64,000 nt of DNA from positions 16,039,215 through 16,103,214 of the forward strand of contig OX419338.1 of assembly GCA_948470475.1 (NCBI GenBank), in the 5' to 3' direction. Below the pieces are notes generated by a model. That model ran no database searches. It was not told the DNA's origin and worked only from the letters and a program-made list of their open reading frames with translations. A program made the position numbers and the translations under genes. Positions 26,875 to 39,906 of this stretch are shown one piece after another. Each line of letters starts with the position of its first letter. The stretch's first letter is position 1. Source of the stretch: Galaxea fascicularis (Eukaryota; Cnidaria; Anthozoa; Scleractinia; Euphylliidae).

Positions 26875-29800
26875 GAATTCATAAATTATAAATACATTTT
26901 GAAAGTCAGCAAAACCGGTTTGTTATGGTTTGACGCATGTTTACAGCAACAGCTTTTAACTCGATTGAATTAAATTCGACGTTTGAAACCACTGCCGTGC
27001 TATAGTCGTGCCACAGTCGGGTCGAATTCAATTTAGTTCGACATGGCAGTAGCGCGAAGTTTGAAACCAGCCCTACGTAATGCAAACCTCATTAAGGTGT
27101 CATTTAGCTCATTTAGGTCACGGATAAAAAAGAACCAAAACGTATGTGAGAGCCTGATTTTACACGGGCACAAAGCAAAAATCGTTTCCAAACTTTAATT
27201 TTTGACTCGTATCGACTTCATTTGCACGTGAGCCAGCCTAATTTTCCTTCATCACAAAGACGTGAAACTTGAGCTTTTCTCAAACTGATCTCAAATCGTT
27301 TTGCAATTCGATGACTAAAAATGTCATTCTTAAACCAACAATTTATCGTTTCGAAACCCCTTTTTCTTGCCCCGCCACGACTAGCTTTTCAGCTATTTGC
27401 GGGGCAAACTAACCCAACTTTTGTATTTGAAGATAAATAAAGTTGTTGCTGTTGCCTTTATGAACGCAAACAATCCCAAATGCGGAAGGAGGTGCATATA
27501 GTTTTTTTCAAATCAAAGAAACGCATCTAGAATTTTCCTCACTACAGGTTCCTAATAGAAGCTGATTGAAAGCAAAGAAAATAGCTTTACAAACCCCTCT
27601 AGCTCATCATCGACAAAAATCCGGAGTTCGTCATAGTGTTCCTGCAGCTGCGCCATGTCACGAGTAATGTCTTCCTTCTCATAACCATTGAATGCCTTGT
27701 CCTGTGTCAGCTCTCTTCCGTACAAAATGGCGTCTTGCAGAAGAGGCTCGCCAGCCTTCAGCTGGGAGTCACAATCCTGGAGACGTGACAATGGAGTCAA
27801 TTTAAAACAACAGCGGCTTTAAGGTAAAAGGGAACTAGTGGGTCGGGCGGACGGAAGGACGGACGGACGGACGAACGAATAAATGAAAAATAAAGAAATT
27901 GTTACCCTTCACTTTGATCACCGTGAGGACCATCTTCCAAACATTCAGTGATCTTTAAGATTATTCTTAAAGGGGATCATATTCAGTGAAGAATGGTCTC
28001 TGAAACACGACTGATAGAGAAAGCACTATCTTTCGTAATAGAAGAGGATTAGTAGTGTCTTTGTTTTATCCTCTAATGCCACGAAAAAAATCTCCGTTTG
28101 CGCTTCAGTTGAACCACGGTTGGCGAAATGAATCATGCACCCAGATTTGTCTCGGTGAGTACCACAAGTACCCCAATCTCGTCAAGATTAAGCCTTCCTT
28201 TTGTAAAAAATATCTCCCACTGGAGGTTTAATGTCGCTACTCCAAATGGTAGGTAAATGTAGCCAATAGGGTAAATCGAGTTGCGGTTGAATGAATACGA
28301 TTTTGATAATCATACGAAACGAAATCAATTCTGCCACACAAAGACATACAAACACAAATGCTGAATTCAGTCATTCCTAAACCTTGAACAAAAAAAATAT
28401 AAAAACACGCAAACACACATTAAATGCTTAGCAACAAAACAAATCATGGCGGCACTTTTAAACACGTCTGAAATTATAATTTAATTTTGTTTTAAAGGCT
28501 GATTTAATAACGTGTTTACCTGTACAAGGCTTTGCTGCTCCTTAACCTCGCGCAAGTAGTTTGGCGCTCCAACAGATTTTAAACTCTCCAACTTTCCTGA
28601 GCAGCTTCTCAAGACGAGCATAACAGCTTCTTTTTTGTCTTTCAACTTGGCAAGCTTGGCCTCTTTCTCCGAACCGCCATCAACACTAAGAAATGAACGA
28701 TTTTGACTTCAGTTAAGTCATAATTTGTTGCAGCCAACGCATGATTTTGATGCAATGTCGAAGTGACTTAGTCCAAATGAGTTTTCCTGATTTCAGCCCC
28801 TACGTATATTTGCTTGATACTAACCGTAGTCCCGCAACACTCTTTCTGGTGTAATTTAAGACTGCGTCCCGAAAAAAGCATTATTTGAAATTGCTGCATC
28901 AAATTTTAATTTAACCACCTAATTCAGTGCTTTAACTGCGTGACTGAGCCCGATTTGTTGTTTCTGACCTCTGACCTTTGTGGTCTTAATTTCCTACTTG
29001 TAACCTAGAATTTCGGATGGACTCAAATGATAGATAAACCACCCACCCCCCTCCCAAACTGAATCGCATTACTGATATAGACGAAGGAATGGATGAAGGA
29101 AGGAACGGACTGACGGACGGATGGAAGGCGGACAGACGAACGACCGAACGAATTCGAAGGAAGGAAGGAAGGAAGGAGTGAGTGAGTGAGTGAGTGAATA
29201 AATGAATGAATGAATTATTACCTGTCAGTTTGATCACCGTGAGGACCCTCTTCCAAGTCAATCAAATAATGGACGTTTGACTTCGACTCAACAACTTCCT
29301 GAACCTCCGGCTGTAATGTTAAGTAAGTGGGTTAAAATAACAAAGAAATAAACTGAATCAGAATTCATACCGGCCACGCGCGTTACTCCAGTCTAAAATG
29401 ATAACGCAAACATTATACTTAATGCAAAGTAGGCACTAAAATGTTTAGAATCTATTTTCCCTGGCGTTTCCGTGTTTAGTCGATACGAAAATGCACCAGC
29501 ATGACTTATTGGCCTAAAAAAAATAGTAAAACGGAAATATGAAGAATGATTCAATACATTTTACCAAGGTATACTTCCCTGCCTCGGCTTTAAATGACCT
29601 ATGCTTATTTCACACCAAATCTTAAATTCTTTTTAAAACGGTTTTGAGTACGCTTGGATGAAGTTTCTTGCGCCGAAGAGGCTGGGAGCTGGGTAAACCA
29701 GATCGTACTTTTCATATTATGTAAAATTCAGTTGGTTAATTTCAGCCACTGATTTTCACTTTGTGAAAACTGGTTTAATAAAAAATGCTGTTGATATAAA

Positions 29801-32800
29801 CTGGGCACTAGTCAACAGATCTGACTTCACTTACTTGTATATCTACCGAGTTAATCTCAACCGGAGCTGACTGAACATCGCCTTGTTCAATTTGGACAAG
29901 AATGTCTGTCTCAACACTTTCCTCGGTTGGGAAGGACTGGGCCTGTTCTTCTTGTAGACTGCAAATGGGAAATGACGTTATAGGGTTCATTAACGCGGCC
30001 TTCATTAAACAAAAAAGATGGCGAAGACTTATAAATTCAACAAATAGACTCCATTTGGCAGTGGGTGTGTACTCTGATAAGGTACAGATGATGTCAAAAC
30101 GTGGTAGGAATCTGAAGAAGTAGCTACCAGCAGCAGGGGGGTAGAGTGACTTACCAAGTTTTGATGTCCTCCTTACGTTTATCACTCACAAATGGAATCT
30201 ATTTGTTTAATAGGCCATTTCCGAGTTCATGTCTGCTCAAAGCGAGTCTAAGTGCGAGGTTTTTGTTATGAAAGTTAGTTTTCATTCATATGTAAAGTGG
30301 AACTAATTACCATCACAAAAACTTCGCACTTAGACTCGCTTTGAAGAGGAGACAGACATGAACTCGGAAATGGCCTATTGTTTCTACTGTCACTCGTGCG
30401 TTTTTACTTTAAACGCAAACACCGTCCATTGTATAAACTGTATAACGTAATAAAACGACTATGAGAGTAGGGGAAAGCTGCTTCAATTTTAGCTCCAAAG
30501 AGTTTATTTTTCTAGGCGATGGGGTAAACTTCTCTCCGCGAAAAGCTTAGCCGTATAGGAAATCAGCAGTCATATACCGGGGTGATGCCGGGGTTCATGC
30601 TTCAGTTGGTGCGGTAAGGACTTAGACTGCATTGATATTAGCTTTGTGATAATTATTGCAAAATTATTAGTATGCATTGTAATTCTGTTTTTTACACGAA
30701 AAAATTCACGGCGGCAGCGAAAGAAGCATCACAGAAGTAAAATGGTCTTATCTCTTAACTCGTTTGTTTAAGTTAAATATACACTTATCAGCTTCGGGGT
30801 GAGTAATCTGACTAATTTCAAGGACATGAATTTGATTTTAAGGCCACGATTTTTTTTCATTTCATACTAGCCTGAGTAGTAAGTTGAGATTAACAAAAAT
30901 TCAACTTTCTATAGTTTTATGAGTAGCTCATTTTATCATTCAAGCAGTTGTAAGTATTAAGCAACGTTTACGCACAAAATGGTGACGGCAATTCGAGAGA
31001 TACCCAGTCTTGAGGCCTGAAATCTGATGGTTAGATGAAAGAAAAGTTGACATAGAGAGAAAACAATTTGTGAAAGATATTAGCAAGCAAGGAGTTGACA
31101 CTTAGAGATTAACAGAATAACGTCTACAAGCAGTTTTCCTTTATTTTTGGCGAAGAAAGTAAGCTTTCAACATTTGGCGAAAGGAGGAAGTTTGGTGTTT
31201 AAAATTGAAAAATCAAATTAAGTGAAGAAATGACTGAGAAGAAGCAACTAAAGTACTTGTATTAAAATCTTCATCAATTGCTTCAGATTTCCATTAGTGG
31301 ATCTTCCAGTACTTCAGGCTAATAGTTATTTTTTCTTTATCAATTTAAGGGCGGAGAGACATTTTTCCATTTGGTGTGAAGAAGCTTATTGGTCTTTTTA
31401 GATGCGAAATACTTTGAATACTTTAAAAAAAGTACCAAAAACAACTGTTATGTACGAAATAAATCTAAAAATCCCATATATTTAGTAACTAGAAACTGGG
31501 AAGTTTAGAAACGAGAGAAGACAACTTTGCTTTTTTCTGTGCAAAAGAGGGAACACGCCAACAAGCAAAAATTTGGGGACTTACTTTGTTTCCTTTTGTA
31601 GCGCTTCACTACGCAACTCGCCCCAGCCCGTAAGCAAATCATTTAGCTTTTGCTGAAGGGTATCGCGGTCCTCCTCGTCAATAAATGGCTCCTTGCACAA
31701 CTCGTTCACTTCGTCCATGACGCGATCAATTTCTGGTTGTTTCTGCTCAATCTTAGTTATGGTCCCCTATAAAATATTGTCGTAATTATTTTGTGACATT
31801 CAGCGCACCGCAACGCTGACTCAAAACATGAACAAATCACAGTTCACCTGATCAAATTAGTCAGTCATTCAGTCAGTCAGTCAGTCAGTCGGTGAACTGG
31901 ACACTCATTTGTTCGTTTATTTATTTATTTATTAAGGAGTTCTATATCTGTCCGTTTGTCAGACTATCAATTTGCCCACCCATCAGTTATCTGTCCGCCA
32001 AACTGTCTGTCATCTAGTCTATGATACAGTCAGGCTGAGAATTATGTCATGTCTCGACATGTCATGTAATGAAATCCACGTCATCCATCTGGCATCCATT
32101 CATCCATCCATCCATCCATCCATCCATCCATCCATTTAATCAGTGAGTCAATGAGCAAGACATGATGTTCTTTCAGCCTGTCTTTCTGTCAGTCATCTGG
32201 CCAGGTGGGTTCGATTCCCACCGAGGTCTTATTAATTTTTCTTTGCCTCGTGTGGTTCCCTGATACCCTTTACTAGGGCTAACGCCCAGTGGGTTTTTCA
32301 TCGGTTTCTCTTGGCACTTTAATTTACACTTCAGAGTCAATTCTCTGTTCGACCACTTGTACGTGTTTATAGTGCTACGCGGCACAACATATATATGTAG
32401 CCAGTTAATTAGTCAGTCAGTCAGTCAGTCAGTCAGTCAGTCAGTCAATATAATAAGAAATCAATCAACACACCTCGTGCTCTGCGATCTCTTTCTTTAT
32501 CACTGCTGGGTCTTTACTGTGACCACGTGTGGATATCTCGCCCCTCATTTTCTGGATCCACATGATATAAACATCAATCTGTTGTTCCCTTGGAGACATA
32601 ACAGTTCCACGGCATCTGAAAATAAGAAAATAAAATCTAATGGTGGAAAGAAAGGAAAATGCCTTATACTTCAAAACCATTAAAGGTTTACCGTTTGTGC
32701 AGTCTCTGCGAAAGCATTTCCAGTTTCTCCCATCGCTCATGAAGCAGCAAATTTTCATTTTTGATCTCTGCGCACTGTATATCGTCAGCTTTGCCACTAT

Positions 32801-35800
32801 TCGTCACTTCCTTCCCTTTCTCGATGACATCTGTTACGCTTTCTACGTGGTTGGCAATATCATCCTTAAGTGCCTAAGATGTGAAGACAGATAGACACCT
32901 TATATACCGTGCCCTTAGAATTTAAACAGCCGTATTTACCCTCAACCCGTTCACTGCTACGTTCGCAATATTAATTCTCCTTACTGTCTGTCATGCATTG
33001 CTTGTATTGTTAGTTCTGAGAATTTGGTGTTAAATCAAACAATATCCCCCAGTTGGTTTTTTCCTTTATTCTCATCACCTGTCTGCTTCACAGTGTAATG
33101 ATATTGTACAGGGGAATTACTTATTAGTCACTCCTAGCAGTGAAAGGGTTAAAATACTGGAAGGCACTCTTATGACAGTTTCAAAATCAGGCTTCAGTGC
33201 AGCTTGCGGCAGTGACTGCCTCCTGGCAGTGAAAATTAAGACCTTTGATATTTGATTGACAAATTGCTCCAGGCAGTTGACTGGTTTTGTTAGTTGTTGC
33301 CAAGAAACTTGCTCATGGATTCCATTTTTTTGCCTAAAAATATTTGTCGCAAAATCAAAGCCCATATTACTGACCCCCCCAGGATGTTTTCTTGGTTCTC
33401 AAACTTTAAAACTTTCTTCCTCTGGTTTAAGTGGTGTCCTAAGTAAAGGCGTTTAAATGTACAACTGCTGCCAGCTACATCAGAGCACTCAGCTTTCGTA
33501 TGATACGAGATATCTCACAGTACTCCGGCCGTTTCGTAATATGCAGACAAACTGCCCTGATGGGAGAGATCACGTGCTGTGTACAATTCTGACTCGCTTG
33601 TCCTAGACCAATGGCAAGACACGAACGGAAGTAACTGGCAGAATTGATCCTACGTAATAGCCCTTTCGCTGTTCTGTAACATTTTAGATCCGACGATTTT
33701 CTGAAATCATTTGAGCGCAAAAGCACACAGCCGCCTACATGTTTCATGGCATTTTCTTATCCTGCTATCACGGTGGTTTACAAAGTGAGCTATGACGCAA
33801 TGAAGCATCCCTCGTTCTGGAAATAAAATGTTTCCAGAGCTCTACCTTCGAAGCCTTGTATTCGTCGATTGGCTCTGCAAAGCGGCTGATCGTTTCCAGT
33901 TTCGTGGAAACGTTTTCTTCCATTTGCGAAATGTACGCATTGACGTCCTTCAACGCTGCGCGGTAGGCTTCAAGATCAGCTAAATTCTGAGAAAAAAAAA
34001 ATCAAACAAACAAACAAACAAAAACAAAAGTGCTTTCAATTTTGTTGAAATTACAAAGCCCAACAATCGTAAAAAATTAGATACGAAGGCCAGTTAGTAC
34101 GTACAAATCTTTTAGAATGGAAGTCAAACTCTCGATAAATAGCCTTTCTTGTTTTTCAACTTCTCACTTCTATCCTGCTTAGGCTAAGGCGAAGATACTT
34201 CAAATCTCCTCTTTTACCATATTCTCCTAATTGGTAGACACTGTATTTACAGTACTAAACTAACGAATTCGTCTCTTTCAAGAGAACTCTTTACACGGGG
34301 TATCCAATCCTCTTTTAATGTTAAAAGAAGTTATGCTATCCAAAGTGGAATCTCAGGTAAATTTCGCATGAAAGTGAGTGCGTGTGTCTGTGTTTGTGTA
34401 TTTTCAATGTACTTCTAAATATAATAATAACCGTGATATTAATTAAATAAAAGGCCAGTTTGAGAGCCAAAACGCCTTAGGCGCTCTGAGGTCGCTGTCT
34501 TAAGTCTTCGCACTTGAATGTGGGAGTATGCCACATCCAAAGTGCTCTTAAACTGAAATCAAGGGTGTGCAAACGAAGTTAGCAAATCACCTTACGGTCT
34601 TTGACTCAGGTTTGAAGGAAGTTTGGGATTAATTCGCCAAAAAAAGAAAACGGAATACTTACGTCTAGCTTCCTTCTCTTTCTGCCTCCTTGTGGAGAGT
34701 ACTCTCGCAGACCATGATATAGACTGGTCAGGTACATAATAACAAGCTTCTTATCTGGTTTGTCCACGTCGACATCTGACATGGGAAACGAGCAAAATGT
34801 ATTAACATATAAGCCTTACAAAAACAGAGATTATGGTTGGCACGTGCTAAACTTCTTACCTTTTAATTTGTTGAAAAAAACAACCTATTTTGTTCCAACC
34901 GGTTATGGCCGGCGACACACCAGGCGATTTTGTCTCCAGGCTCCAAATATCGTTCTTTGTACAATGCGCCATTTTGAAAAGTCATGTAATAAAGTAGTCC
35001 AACTGATTAGTTAAATTTACTAGCGAGTCGCAGCGATGAACGTACAAATAAACAAGGCGAATGCCGGCGAATTTAATCACCGATATCTGACATGCTAGAT
35101 ACCGACGATTTTATACGTCGATCGCGGCGATCAGCGGAAATCGCCATTGCTGTAACGGGCGCTCTTACGTCGCGCTTTTTTTCTACTATTGTTTCAAAGA
35201 GTTTGATCAATTAGTTCCAGCGTAAAAACTGTTCCCGCGCGAAGAAAAAATATCTTTTCTTCGACAAGAATTCCTCTCATTTTCATTTTGGATTTTTAAA
35301 AACAAAAGCGCGTTTTTGTATATTTACTGAAACGTCTCTTTCGTGTTGCAGTTTGGCAGCTGCATGGTATAATACAGATCACGTGAGAGGTATCGAAACA
35401 AGCGATATTTCACAAGAAAATCAACAGTTTTTAGGGAAAAATGTAATAATCAAAAACTACACAACGGCTGACACCTCTTCTTTGACCTTCAGTGAGTTTG
35501 GAGTCACCCTGCTTATTAAGCCATTGACTTTCTTGGATTTCTTGTACTTTTCAGTTGCGGTAAAGGATTACAGCGACTAGATTTCTCTTTTGTCTCATGA
35601 GTAACTTTCGTTCTTCTAAACTACTTCACCTGATGCCAATAGTCTCTGTCAAACCTCAAATCGAGGAAATTCTTTTTTTCTGCTGTATTTATTTTGCATT
35701 TTATCATTTACATATATCTGTAACATACAAGAAAATTGTTCTGCCTCTGCGCTAAAGTCATCCGTTGGCTCGTTCCAAACTCCCTTATGCTTTATGTTTT

Positions 35801-38800
35801 CTATTTTGATCATGGAAGTGAAGAACAGAACATTTTTCTACGAAGAAACCTTTCGTTTCAGTTATGTTTTCAGTGTTGCCTGGAGAAAAACGACGGCATC
35901 GTCCTCTTTCAACATCAAGGATTAATTAATAAGCATGTTCAGTTCATAAAGCTTTTAGTGACTAAAACAGTTCTGACTGAAAAGAATAAAATTATGACAC
36001 AAATTGGAAGTCAATGTTTACCTTAAACTACGTCATAGCTTTAATTTTTCTTACCAGCTGCATCCCAAAGAAAAACCATCAAGAATTTTAAAAGGAATGT
36101 TTCGTACGTACGAAATAGGTGTAATTGAAATTGTTGACTATGCCAAGCTATTTCAATTCCTGTTTAAACGTTCAATGGGATCCAACAAGCAACCCCAATT
36201 ATCTTCACAAAACTGATTACTCATTTTTTTTCTGGATAAGATGCAATGCTCAGCGGTTCAAATTTTGACAAGATATGCTAATTGACAATAGCAAGAAAAC
36301 CGGAAAGCTTTCATTAGTTGTAAATTAAGTTAGTCTGAGTCATATCGTTAATCAAAGGAAAATATTCTTAATGAATAAATACCAGTGGAAATCTGGCGAA
36401 ATTCAGCAGAATTAATTTCATAGGTTACAAAACATAATGAAAAAAGCGTAGGGTTTTAGCTCGGCGCCAAAAGGGAAACGAGAAACTCAAGACAAGGCAA
36501 GTTTAAAAGTAAGAAATTAAAGACTAAGTAATAAGCTATTTCACAAAAAGACAGGTAAAATATATAGGCGGCTTGGTTCGAAACAGAATTTTTATGAAAA
36601 TGAAGGTTTGATTCAAGCTGCCTTCTTGAAATATGCGGCATGATTTCAAGAAGTTCTTTGTTTTTATGAGTGTGAGTTATATATGAGAGTAACTGTTAGT
36701 TCCGTTTCCATGGGTATTCATATTTCATACTAAATGTAAGTGTAGCTGCTTTTTCAACAAGCGCCTTTAGAAATGAAGTTATAGTCGTTTCGTTAGCGTC
36801 TTGGCAATGTATTCGCCACACGTGATCCTGTCGGGTGGTCTACATTGAATCAGTATACAAGGGATAGTTAGTGACGAATATGCTATTTCTATCCGATTGT
36901 GAATGCATTTGGTAGGCTTTGTTTTCCAGTCTAGGTCAAAGAGAGTGTCCTTCATTTCTCACATATCCTCTTGAGCTGGCTTTCGACTTTTCTCTTAGGC
37001 CACTAAAGCAACTAATCTCTGTTCACGCAAAAAGGTCAGTTCTGGTGACTCAACAACTGAGTTCAAAACGTCATTATAAATAATAAATATTTCTCTTACC
37101 TGCTGGGTCTAGAAGCCTTGGCACCAAGAATTCCTCGTTAGCAACGGAAAAGGCGTGTTCCAGGTTGGTGCGGTTGTCATTGTTCAAAAGGCTTTCAAAT
37201 CGGAATAGCTCAGGCCTGAAAATAAAGTGTCATTCCCACAGCTCGTTAGCAAATCGCTCAGTTTTCTTGAGAAACTAAATAGCTGTTCATTAACTGCGCA
37301 GGAACTGCAGATTTAAAACCTACTTCGACCAACCCACTTTGTTCGACTGACTTGGACTGACTCTACTGTTTGTATAATGACCTATCGCTGTTCAGTGTTG
37401 GAAATAACATTTCATCATGCATTAATTTACTACGGAAGCACTACAGTTTCTTCTTTGCAACGTGTACTCACTTGTGCGTGTGAATGATGGCGTTGAACGC
37501 CAAACCGTCTCTCCAGCTGGTCGTGAAGTCTTTCAGTTTAACGGCATCTTCATACCTGGTAGGAATTACACTACGCTTAAAATAGTACAAAAATTCAGCA
37601 ATACGATTTAAGAGATAAGCGACTATAACTTTAAGACTAGAGGGCACGTTGGCCTTCACTCGGGCTTCCAAGTGGCAAATGGATGTTCGAAAATTGTAAT
37701 TGCGACTTCACTGCCACTGCTCCTAAGTTCATTTATGTCATATTAAATAACATGCAATCTTTTGAGTTCATGAACCTCACCACTTGGGTCAGTGTACTCC
37801 GCATGATACTTCTAATAGCACACAGATACAATGAGAATCGCTTTAGTATGTGCCGTATGTATCTCAAGCGTGGCAATCAAATATCGGTATAATAAGGTCA
37901 GCAATAATAAATCCTACTGTTAAAATGAACGACACAATTTTGAGACAGCAGCCATTCAACATGCAACACTGATAAATCACATGTACACTTAGTTTTCTGC
38001 TTTTCTGTGAGTAGTAAAAGTGGTAACAGTAGTTTGAAAAACAGTCGTTTGGAAAACAACAACGACGACAACGAAAAACGGACAACTTTTTTAGACTCGG
38101 GCCTTCCACAGGAAGCCCGAGTAAAAAAAGGCCGTTTCGTAAATTCAGAAGTCTAATTCAGTGAAACAGACGCACATTCTTTAGAGACAAAACGAATTCT
38201 GGAAAGGACCGAAGCCGCTGATTATCGGCTCCTTTCGTTTTGACTAAATTGTATTGCCTAATTCTAATTCCTCAAAAACTGTTTTATTTGTTTTATCAAC
38301 AATTCACACAAATGATTGATTTGATATCGAGCAGTTTTTCAGTTGCCAAGAGTCGTAAAACTAACGATCAAAGCAATCGCTTCAACCAATGACAACAGAC
38401 CGAAAACTGAAGGGCAATGAGCCAATCAGAATTCGAAGCAATTACATGTGACCGCCGTTTAGCGCGGGAAAAAGTGCGCTTGCAAGTCGCTATTGGTATT
38501 GGTATTGGGTTTCGTTGCCTTCAAAAGGTAGCGCGAGTTTTGCCTAAAGACTCGTGTGTATACAGAAAAATCAAGTGACTCGTTGGATATTTTATGGTAT
38601 ACCACGAGAAAGCATTGCATAACTAGTATACCACTTCGCTGTTTCAGAGCATCCAGTATTATAATGGTTATCTTACCCATCCAGTGAAGTCTGGCACCAT
38701 GACAGCAGTTTCTTTTCCACTTGAAAGTCTTTCACGCTGCTGTCCTCTTCCATCACACCTTGAACCTGGTCAGCGGTAAAAAAAAAACACTGAATTTTTT

Positions 38801-39836
38801 TCTTGCATAAAAATTCTCCTAGATTTAGAAGAAAAAAACAGGAAGTGCTTTTCTCTGGGAAAAATATAAGAAAAAAAACCATAAACCATTTTCCAACTAT
38901 TACACCAAAGTTATGTGGATTTTATTCCATTTATCAACATGAGGACACCGCAAACAGCTTCGGGAAGGCAACAGGAGTTTGCTTTGATTTCCCGACGTTT
39001 TTTAGCTCAGCATGGAGGAGATACTTAAACTAGAAACACCTCGCTTTTGCATCTAGTGAACGTAAGGCTTTACCAAGGCGGTCCATTCAAGTCAAAGGCT
39101 ATAACTATCCAGCCAGGCGGGCCTGCTGCTTTGGAATATATTTGGTACGTTTACAATGATCACTTCATATATTGTGCGGGGAGACTGCCAAAGCAAAACT
39201 AGCGATTACGGTATTTACCCAAATCCGCTCTATCTGAGTCACTTCGAAAAAAAAATTCAGTTTAAGGCCAAGAAGTGCAACAAATAATTAGTCGTTACTA
39301 ACCTGGAAACGTAGAATTATACTCCATACCAGTCCGAGGATGGGTGTGCTTTTTCCATCAACGATGTCAAAATTGCTAATTCCGACAAGTTTTACCTTAA
39401 ACGGATGACGTACGTAATCAGAATCTCAGTGAAAGTAAAAATATGCAGGAAGGGCAACCAACGAAGAAGGAAGAAGAGCATAAAGGAAAATAGTGAACGA
39501 CTGACCAGAAGGGTTTTTTGGCAGTATTATACGAAAGGAAAAAACTGATACTGGGTTTGGTTGTGCTGTTGATTAAGGTGGAAAGTTTCTGAGAAAGGGT
39601 ACTTATTCCTATCATCACCTGCTATGGTACAGTAAAGTGCTAGATGGACTGTCATAGACCTGGACCATGGACTGCCATGGACCCGGGAAATGAATCTTTC
39701 AAATTTAGTGGGCCGTACAGAAGGATACGACCAATCACAGCGCGAATATAATAGAAACTGTCTTGCGGTAAAAGATTAAGATATAAGTAGACGAGAGGAA
39801 GTGAATTGACTAAAAGAAATCGCCGTACGGATGGAG

Positions 39837-39906
<70 letters not shown>

